A stretch of DNA of 64,000 nt, taken from contig JBCAQO010000014.1 of NCBI GenBank assembly GCA_039111635.1, positions 806,001-870,000 on the forward strand, in the 5' to 3' direction. Source of the DNA: Heterobasidion occidentale (taxonomy: Eukaryota > Basidiomycota > Agaricomycetes > Russulales > Bondarzewiaceae). The translations under genes were made by a program, and so were the position numbers. This document shows, piece by piece, positions 57,235 through 64,000 of the stretch. The notes under the pieces were generated by a model, which saw only the letters and a program-made list of their open reading frames with translations, was not told the DNA's origin and ran no database searches. Numbering within the stretch: the first letter of the stretch is position 1; every line of letters begins with the position of its first letter.

Positions 57235-58040
57235 TGTTAAGAGCCGGCTCATAACACATGATATATGATCACCTGATCATATGACACGCGGTCTATGACC
57301 AACGGATATGACCTATACCCGGTGACCGACCCCTTGACTTCACCAACAGACATTGAATTATCTTATCTTATCTTTCGTTCCTGGGTTAATGATCAGTTAC
57401 ATCACTGACATCATTGATTGCATCATGCTTCTCTGATCGCATCATAGATTACATCATTCCGATCGTTGATCGTTTACTTCTATTTGGTGCCTTAAGCACA
57501 GACCTTCTGTAGATCTTGCCCTAAAGCGGATCGCGTATATATAGAACGAGCCAGATACCTGTATCGCCAGCTCGTTCACCTTTGTTACTCCCCACCTGTT
57601 CTTACCCTTGACCTTTGGTACTAGCCATACCTCTGCTACATCATAGTCTTTGCCAATAGGCCAGACCTTGATTGTCAAATAGAACATCTGCTTGAGCATC
57701 GGTTTGACTTGCCCTGCGCTTCTCTCTGTCATCATCCTCAACCACTCAGTCGTCGTCTCAATACTGGCTGAGTTCTACACAGGACTAGCAGTATTCTATC
57801 TCGACTTTAGTGGGCAGCATATCTACTGCCATCCAGGTCCGCATCAGGTCGTACCCGCGCATCTGTGGGAAAACCTTTGTGCATTCCTGGAGACGCGATA
57901 CCATCACGAATCCCTCGTACATCCCGAATTACGCACACAAGTAGCCGCTGGTGCCTTTATCGGACGTACTTGGATTTGGCACGTCCCTCAGTGACTCAGG
58001 AGTCTCCTGGCACATCACGTGCGAAGACCAGGTCTTAACA
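57235..58040 (+). mobile_element. 3' LTR of the older chromovirus
   Basis: 806 bp, TGTTAAG...CTTAACA. It contains the decamer AGCTCGTTCA at 57569-57578. It is followed without a gap by an internal fragment of another copy of the same LTR (58041-58099). Confidence 0.9.
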
Positions 58041-58099
58041 ACTAGCAGTATTCTATCTCGACTTTAGTGGGCAGCATATCTACTGCCATCCGGGTCCGC
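58041..58099 (+). mobile_element. LTR fragment of the older family, left piece
   Basis: It matches 39280-39340 of the 5' LTR (CTAGCAGTATTCTATCTCGA and following). It continues after the inserted solo LTR at 59174. The first part of this third LTR copy is missing. Confidence 0.85.
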
Positions 58100-59173
58100 T
58101 GATGAGCATGCACCCGCGCTAGGGTCCGAGGGAGGTATTCGGGAAGCTTTGGGGAGATACCGAACAGCGCTAGACGAGTACCGAAGACGCCGACTCGCAC
58201 CGAACACGGTCGGTCCCTACCTGACCGACCGCAAGCCACCAAAGGACGTTCGGCAGCACTTGGGTCAGTTCGCTCACACTTCACATACTTACCATAACCG
58301 CACAGGAGTGTTACAATAGGTGTTTACGAGATCGGAGCCAGTATTCCGGGTTGGCCGATGTGCTCCGTGAGTCGGTCGGTCCTTATCGCTTATCTTCCCG
58401 ACTTCCACATGGTCGGTCAAACACCATTACTTGGCTACCCTGGTCGTACGATACCTCTTCTTTATTTTCATTGGTTCTCCAATGCCTGTTCCGTCTACCT
58501 ACGCTCGGGCGACGGATCCCGAACGTTCGGGATTTCGCCATCGCTGATTAACTTTTACCTTATCACCTTCGGAACCCATATGGACATCTCACCTACCTTC
58601 TTATCTTCTCTGTTCGCTAGGGCTTGGCACCCATTCGACATCTACTCTTATTTCTTGTTCGATATTTTACTTAGGGGCTCTGTTTACTATAAAAACCTAC
58701 ATACAACTCTGGAATAAAGCAGCTTTTTGCACCCCACAGTTCAGAGCTCACTCATGCCCATCTCAACCATTGAAATTGTCTTCGTCAACTTCCGAAAACT
58801 TGTCATCCTCGTCGTTCGGTCTCGTTCGCGTTCGTACTCGTCTCTTCGCTCGTACCCCTCGTCCTCCCTGTATATTGTCAGAGTCCCGTGTGGCTCTTGA
58901 AGCACGTAGTTGTCGGTCGCGACACTACCTTCTCGTCATTGATTGACTCCTCGACCCGACTCGACTGACCAAATGTTCGGTCGTTGTTTGGTGCAGTCCC
59001 AAAACCATTCGGGCGCTTTAATCTCACCCTCCTCATTATTCTACAGTGCGCCCTCGCTTTCTCAGGTCCTAACTAATGATTCCTTGTGTATCAGATACTA
59101 GCTCCAGCACCCCTTTGCATTAGAGGTTGTTTTGGTGTTGTGCTCGGCACTTAGAGCCACCTCTAGCGTATCA
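58100..59173 (+). mobile_element. solo LTR of a fourth family, copy A
   Basis: 1074 bp, TGATGAGCATGCACCCGCGC to CTCTAGCGTATCA, with TGAT/ATCA ends. It splits an LTR of the older family and is flanked by CCGC on both sides (58096-58099, 59174-59177). Internal features are ACTATAAAAACC (TATA-like, about 58688) and AATAAAG (about 58714, a possible polyadenylation signal). A palindrome CCCGAACGTTCGGG sits near 58518. The short frames inside are not genes. Confidence 0.85.
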
Positions 59174-59375
59174 CCGCATCAGGTCATACCCTCACACCTG
59201 TGGGAAAACCTTTGTGCATTCCTGGAAGTGCGATATCATCACGAATCCCTTGTACATCCCGAATTACGCACACAGGTAGCCGCTGGTGCTTTTATCGGAC
59301 GTACCTGGATTTGGCACGTCCCTCAGTGACTCAGGAGCCTCCTGGCACATCACGTGCGAAGACCAGGTCTTAACA
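59174..59375 (+). mobile_element. LTR fragment of the older family, right piece
   Basis: It matches the last 200 bp of the older LTRs (GTGGGAAAACCTTTGTGCAT through GACCAGGTCTTAACA) with more differences than the other copies, so it is the oldest of the three. Confidence 0.85.
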
Positions 59376-60290
59376 GACGACAATGACATGTACTCACATG
59401 AATTTTGCAGCACAGTCAGGATCCACTGCTCAGCGGTGCGAGACCAACGCGCCGGACTCGCTGATGTCATTTTGCAAGTGGGCAAACCCTCTCTCTATAC
59501 CCTCGTACGTCCTTCCTTTTTCCTCCCCTCTCCACATGGCCCTGAGCCAGCCTCGCCTGTGTCCAGTCGTCCAGTACCCTCCCCCTCCTCGCCTCCTTCC
59601 ACAACATCGACAACTGCATCCTCCATTCCCTCCTTGCGCCCCTACCGCTCCTCCAGCTCTCTCCCATTGTCCCCCCCAGGCCCGAAACACCACCTTCAAC
59701 CTCAATGTCAAACAACTGCACCTAGTCAGGCCACAAGAACCACTTGAACATTTCCATTGATAGAGTCCTCGGTGTCGGTTCCCGTGCAGGTCTCGCGAAT
59801 GGCAGGGAGCCTGACGACAGTGCCCTCTCTCGCCGCAACCCAATACGTACCACACGCCGTACGTATTTGGGCTGGAGAGCACGGCACCCGCAGAGGACCA
59901 GCTGGCACACATTGTCGGACGTGGAGGCAGTGTCAGCTGCGCGGTCGCCGAGCGCGTGCGCAGTGGACAGGGGAGCACGCACTTGTACAATAGATTAGAT
60001 AAAGTGTATTTAAATCGGTTTATTGTGAAATATAAAGTATTCCAAATACTACCTATGTGTCTTATGAAGTCCTTGAGCACTTGGCAAAAGAAGTGTAGCT
60101 ATACAAAAGACAGGAAATAACTACTCCTCTTATGACTTATTACCGTGTCTTGCAGCTTATTCCGTGTCTTGATGATATAGACCTGTTGTGGCCAAGACAG
60201 ATTGCTTACTGTCTTTCATGTCTTATCTTGTCTTATCGAGCTTGACAAGCTGAATAAGTCAGAAAAGACAATCTGTGCATTTCCTGATGC
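59376..60290. other. region without a supported gene
   Basis: Overlapping frames on both strands (59430-60080 minus, 59286-59747 plus) are Pro/Ser- or Gly/Trp-rich with no motif. A G/C-rich stretch (59500-59700) explains their openness. AT-rich sequence from 60000 to 60250 repeats TCTTATC/GTCTTG-like words. Confidence 0.4.
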
Positions 60291-60881
60291 ATGCTCCTCG
60301 TGGATATGGACGTTCAGAGGCGCAGAATAGCGAACAAAAAGGCAGATGAGAACATCACCAGTCCGTCCGACGACAACCTCGTTCCCATCAACCCCAGAAA
60401 TCTCAGCGATGACGAGGTCAATTCTGCCTCTGATGGCTCTAGCAGTGACGACCTCAATCCCGCTGACCAAGGTGTCCTTGAAGGTGACATCAACTCGAAC
60501 GACCACAGTGCCCCTGTGGCCAACAGTCAACTCGATCCCGAGCTATACAACGGTCCTATTATTGAGTTTGCGGAAGAGGATGAGGACGAGGACGAAGACG
60601 AAGACAAGTTGGACGATTTCAAAGAACCAGAGCACGAGATCATCCGCGAGCAGCTACGTGAGATTGTCACCCGAGACGCAACCGAAACCCCTCAAATAGA
60701 TATGGTGCGATTTGTAGAGCTCGATAACTGCGAGCTCCCCAGTCGGCTCACCTGGGAGGTCCTCAACAGCCTTCGTCCACGCCATCTCGGGCTGGAATGC
60801 GGTTGCTGCAAAGAATGCAACATCGGCGCTCTAGACTTACAGCTGTTTGCGGTACATAGGGCGTGGCGCGTTTTCGTGTGA
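60291..60881 (+). CDS. acidic hypothetical protein
   Basis: A 196-codon frame. The first in-frame ATG after the nominal start is at 60306 (MDVQRRRIANKKADEN). It has an acidic block EFAEEDEDEDEDEDKLDDF and a Cys-rich end LECGCCKECNIGALDLQLF. Either a gene fragment or part of a mobile element; no known domain. The last residues may run into an intron. Confidence 0.35.
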   Translation: MLLVDMDVQRRRIANKKADENITSPSDDNLVPINPRNLSDDEVNSASDGSSSDDLNPADQGVLEGDINSNDHSAPVANSQLDPELYNGPIIEFAEEDEDEDEDEDKLDDFKEPEHEIIREQLREIVTRDATETPQIDMVRFVELDNCELPSRLTWEVLNSLRPRHLGLECGCCKECNIGALDLQLFAVHRAWRVFV

Positions 60882-61172
60882 TTGAGTCAAATTTTGTACC
60901 GTAGAATAGAATAGCTGTAGCTCACTTAATACTCACTTAACGATAATGAAACTTAGTTTATTACTCTTCCATTGAGTATCCGCAGGGCATAAAGTCAGTC
61001 TCGGCATGATTTGGTCCAGTTTCGAGGGTAATGGAAAATACCCTTTGTCGGACACGGCGCGTGACTTGAAAGCCTCATTTCGAGCCGTGGAGATCTGACC
61101 TTAGAATATGTTTGTCTTGCAAGGAAACCCGAGGGCATCAGGCAGTTAGTTTTGTGTTTTGTCGGATACCAC

Positions 61173-62240
61173 TGATACGCTAGAGGTGGCTCTAAGTGCC
61201 GAGCACAACACCAAAACAACCTCTAATGCAGGGGTGCTGGAGCTAGTATCTGATACACAAGGAATCGTTAGTGAGGACTTTAGAAATAGATGGCACACTT
61301 GAGAAGCAGCGAGGAGTGTGAGATTATAGCGCCCGAACGGTTTCGGGACTGCACCGAACACCGACCGAACGTTCGGTCGGTCGTGTCGGCGATTCGGTCG
61401 GTAACGAGGAGGTAGTGTCACGACCGACAACTACGTGCTTCAAGAGCCACACGGGACTCTGACAATATACGAGGGAGGATGAGGGGTACGAGCAAAGAGA
61501 CAAGTACGAACGCGAACAAGGCCGAACGACGAAGATGACAAGTTTTCGGGAGTCGATGAAGACAATTTCGATGGTTGAGACGAGTGCGAATGAGCTCTGA
61601 ACTGTGGGGTGCGAAAGCTAGTTTATTCCAGAGTTGTATGTAGGTTTTTATAGTAAACAGAGCCCCTAAGTAAAATATTAAACAAGAAATGAGAGTAGAT
61701 GTTGAATGGGCGCCAAGCCTTAGCGATCAGAGAAGATAAGAAGGTAGGTGAGATGTCCATATGGGTTCCGAAGGTGACAAGGTAAAAGTTAATCAGCGAT
61801 GGCGAAATCCCGAACGTTCGGGATCCGTCGCCCGAGCGTAGGTAGACGGAACAGGCATTGGAGAACCAATGAAAATAAAGAAGAGGTATCGTACGACCAG
61901 GGTAGCCAAGTAATGGTGTTTGACCGACCATGTGGAAGTCGGGAAGATAAGCGATAAGGACCGACCGACTCACGGAGCACATCGGCCGATACGGACTACT
62001 GGCTCTGATCTCGTAGACACTTATCGTAATGCTCCTATGTGGTCATGGTAAGTACGTGACGTGTGGGCAAACTGACCCAAGTGCTGCCGAACGTCCTTCG
62101 GTGGCTTGTCGTCGGTCAGGTAGGGACCGACCGTGTTCGGTAAAAGTCGGTGTCTTCGGTACTTGTCTAGCGCTGTTCGGTATCTCCCCAAAGCTTCCCG
62201 AATACCTCCCTCGGATCCTAGCGCGGGTGCATGCTCATCA
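61173..62240 (-). mobile_element. solo LTR of the fourth family, copy B (inverted)
   Basis: 1068 bp, the reverse complement of copy A with scattered differences. Plus-strand ends TGATACGCTAGAGG and GCATGCTCATCA. The flanks are CCAC left and CCGC right, a near-match four-base duplication. It lies 126 bp upstream of the transposase gene. Confidence 0.85.
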
Positions 62241-62365
62241 CCGCTGCTTGATCTCATTCTGCATTTGTCACAGCCTGATTTGGCGGTGCAATATCATGAG
62301 CCTTAGAGCCTGGCTCTTTGCCTGACCACCATCACACAGTTGTAATCTCATTCCTTTTCTTCATC

Positions 62366-63588
62366 ATGCCTCGCAAATCATCACTCTTCCGAGGCCGTCA
62401 TCACTACTCCCGAGACCTCAAGAGGAGGGTCATCTATCAAGCTTCTACACTCCGATATTCATCTATCCAGATATCCAAATCATTGAACATGCCTCTTCGG
62501 GTTGTACAACGGGTGCGTCAAACATGAGATGAGATTGGAGAGGTCTGTTGTGATCGTACACAATTGGGGAAAGCCCTACTCATGACTGAAGCACATGTTG
62601 AGGTGAGTCTTCAATGATTATGCTGATTGATGAGCACCTCATGTCTGACATGCTACTCACTCCACAGCTCATGCTTGCATTGATTGAACATTCACCCGAC
62701 ATCTTCCTTGATGAAATCAAGGAGAAGTTATCTGAGATGCATGGTCTTGATATCCACCTATCGACCATTTGGTGTACTTTGAAGTGGCTAGGGATAGAGA
62801 ATAAGCAGGTGAGTTTATGACAATGTTTGTGGTGTCTTGCACGGAACTTACTTGCAATTGTAGCTTTCACGAGCGGCGTCGGAGCGCTGCGAAGAGACAC
62901 GTCAAGCATTTGCTTACGAGATTGGTCAAGAACCCCCTGAGCGCATTGTTTGTGCAGATGAAAGCACCATCAACATCTTGACGACTTACCGTGAGAATGG
63001 TTGGGCATATGGAGGGATCCGTGCTGCGAAGCATTGCGATTTTGTGCGAGGGACTCGGTATGTCCTCAATCTTTTCAACGATACATACGGTAAACTGATT
63101 AGTTGGCAGCTATTCACTTCTTCCTGCAATCACTATGAACAGGCTCATCTATAGCCACATCAAAATTGGTGGATACAATGGTGATGACTTTCTCAAATGG
63201 CTTGAAGGCCTACTTGCGGTGATGAATCCATATCCGGCTTCAAATAGTGTACTCGTGCTGGACAACTGCCGCATCCATCATGTTGAGGGTGTGCAGGAAA
63301 TGTGTGACGAACGGTAAGTACTAGTAAAGTTCTCCTCGAAGTGACTGATTTGATCACAATCACAGCGGTGTCAAGCTTGTTTACCTACCTCCCTATTCAC
63401 CAGATTTCAACCCTATCGAGGAGTGTTTCTCGTGGATCAAAGCTTTCATCCGTCATCGGGGTCAAGAGTTCCGCAATATTGTTGAAAATGGTGATGCTGC
63501 CACTCCATATCTTTTTCTCTATAATGTCATGGATAGGGTACCTGTTGACTGTTGTCGAGGATGGTTTCATCATGCAGGATTTTTGTAA
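62366..63588 (+). pseudogene. Tc1/mariner-like DDE transposase, one nonsense codon
   Basis: Exons: 62366-62602, 62668-62808, 62864-63057, 63110-63313 and 63366-63588, introns of 65, 55, 52 and 52 nt, 332 codons. The N-terminal helix-turn-helix (YSRDLKRRVIYQASTLRYSS, ISKSLNMPLRVVQRV) binds transposon ends in this family. The catalytic triad is D158 (CADEST), D242 (LVLDNCRIHH) and E277 (NPIEECFSWIK), 34 residues apart, DD34E. TGA at 62525-62527 replaces what is probably a Trp codon (RQT-stop-DEIG); a single base change explains it. Everything else is intact. Terminal repeats and TA duplications were not located. Confidence 0.85.
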
Positions 63589-63629
63589 ACATATGGTAGT
63601 ACATTCTCATTGTTCAATATATCTCGGCA

Positions 63630-63992
63630 TCATGTACGTTTCTTCCCCTCTGCCTTGTCAATTCTCTTCATCTCATTCTTTACAGCTTTTAGGAGAAACA
63701 GCGCATTCCCATCTGTCATACTGTATGGCGCAGCAGTGAGAAATGCAGGTGTGAACCCACCGATAGTATAGAAGTCGGCATCAGAAAAAACTACACAATA
63801 GCGACAAAGGTGGCGCTGTGGATGGATGACATCCAGTGTCTCTAGAAATGATGATATCGCGGGGTAAGGGCTAATAAAGCCCTTGGGAGGATCGCTTGAT
63901 ACAACATGGGGTTCTGGTGTTGGCGGAGTGTGCCGTCTTGTACTAGTTGTTGGTGGTGTCCATCCTTGCATCATTGCCATATTTGGAAACAT
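63630..63992 (-). CDS. hypothetical protein, possibly cut by the window edge
   Basis: A 120-codon minus-strand frame with ATG at 63992. It contains SDPPKGFISPYPAISSFLET, then LDVIHPQRHLCRY and helices TDGNALFLLKAVKNEMKRID. The DPP...YP...FL...HPQR order recalls a short basidiomycete domain family of unknown role, usually C-terminal to a Pro-rich stretch. The real N-terminus may lie beyond 64000. Confidence 0.5.
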   Translation of the reverse strand: MFPNMAMMQGWTPPTTSTRRHTPPTPEPHVVSSDPPKGFISPYPAISSFLETLDVIHPQRHLCRYCVVFSDADFYTIGGFTPAFLTAAPYSMTDGNALFLLKAVKNEMKRIDKAEGKKRT

Positions 63993-64000
63993 CCATGGCA

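Larger units (their letters stand above)
38733..58040 (+). mobile_element. older Ty3/Gypsy chromovirus, split by a nested element
   Basis: Full span from 5' LTR (38733-39537) to 3' LTR (57235-58040) with the second element inserted at 45401-55807. Without the insert it is about 8.9 kb. The order is LTR, PBS, damaged gag, protease, RT, RNase H, integrase, chromodomain, repeat tail, polypurine tract, LTR. The two LTRs differ by several substitutions and indels, so it is older than its guest. Capsid-encoding sequence is deleted, the protease-pol frame is shifted at about 40828, and a foreign 90 bp LTR piece replaces part of gag. It is not autonomous. No target duplication is seen (GCGTG left, ACTAG right). 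Confidence 0.9.

Noticed and set aside
38733..58040. CRISPR-like array or bacterial features
   Set aside because: Repeats here are LTRs, protein repeats or minisatellites; introns and gene families are eukaryotic.
59430..60080. 216-codon minus-strand frame
   Set aside because: Composition (Gly, Arg, Trp, Cys runs) and overlap with equally open plus-strand frames indicate chance openness in GC-rich DNA.

Overview
The window looks like nuclear DNA of a mushroom-forming basidiomycete (Agaricomycetes). Protein genes are cut by many 44-110 nt GT-AG introns, two protein families typical of these fungi are present (a Plavaka-type transposase gene and a DUF6533 membrane protein), and the right half is a nest of chromodomain Ty3/Gypsy retrotransposons. 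I cannot name a genus. There are no operons; genes lie on both strands with their own introns.

Layout. 1-3461: gene fragments, a three-copy 90 bp repeat and a small four-exon gene. 4270-8477 (-): a ten-exon Plavaka-type transposase gene with one single-base break. 9289-11638 (+): a gene with a zinc-deaminase signature (HCE...CPVC) resembling the OTT_1508-like deaminases expanded in basidiomycetes, convergent with an uncharacterised gene at 11906-14682 (-). Two copies of a paired motif (CCTGCAATGAGCAAG) sit about 6 kb apart around these two genes. 15.3-20.7 kb: GC-rich low-complexity repeats and a minisatellite of about 68 bp period. 23281-25422 (-): DUF6533 protein crossing a 100-N gap. 27492-33691: a cluster of ordinary host genes (protein kinase, MICOS subunit Mic26/27-like, questin oxidase-like). 

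34.7-63.6 kb is almost entirely mobile: a MITE; a truncated minus-strand LTR element; an old Gypsy chromovirus (38733-58040) split by a very recent second chromovirus (45401-55807, minus, 5 bp duplication CCTGG); solo LTRs of a third family in both orientations; and a Tc1/mariner-like transposase gene with a nonsense codon.

Most notable: (1) both chromoviruses have a primer-binding site matching not a tRNA end but the predicted first ten bases of their own transcript, as in Tf1-type self-priming; (2) the young element carries two extra reading frames after pol, a 48-residue one-helix membrane peptide whose ATG overlaps the pol stop (ATGA) and a CCHC-knuckle protein of about 540-560 residues; (3) its gag frame has two in-frame stops although its LTRs differ by one base; (4) the old element's pol ends in four 32-residue repeats of exactly 96 bp; (5) four otherwise conserved host genes or transposase genes each need a 1-2 base indel to stay in frame, which points to residual assembly error and should be ruled out before calling them pseudogenes.
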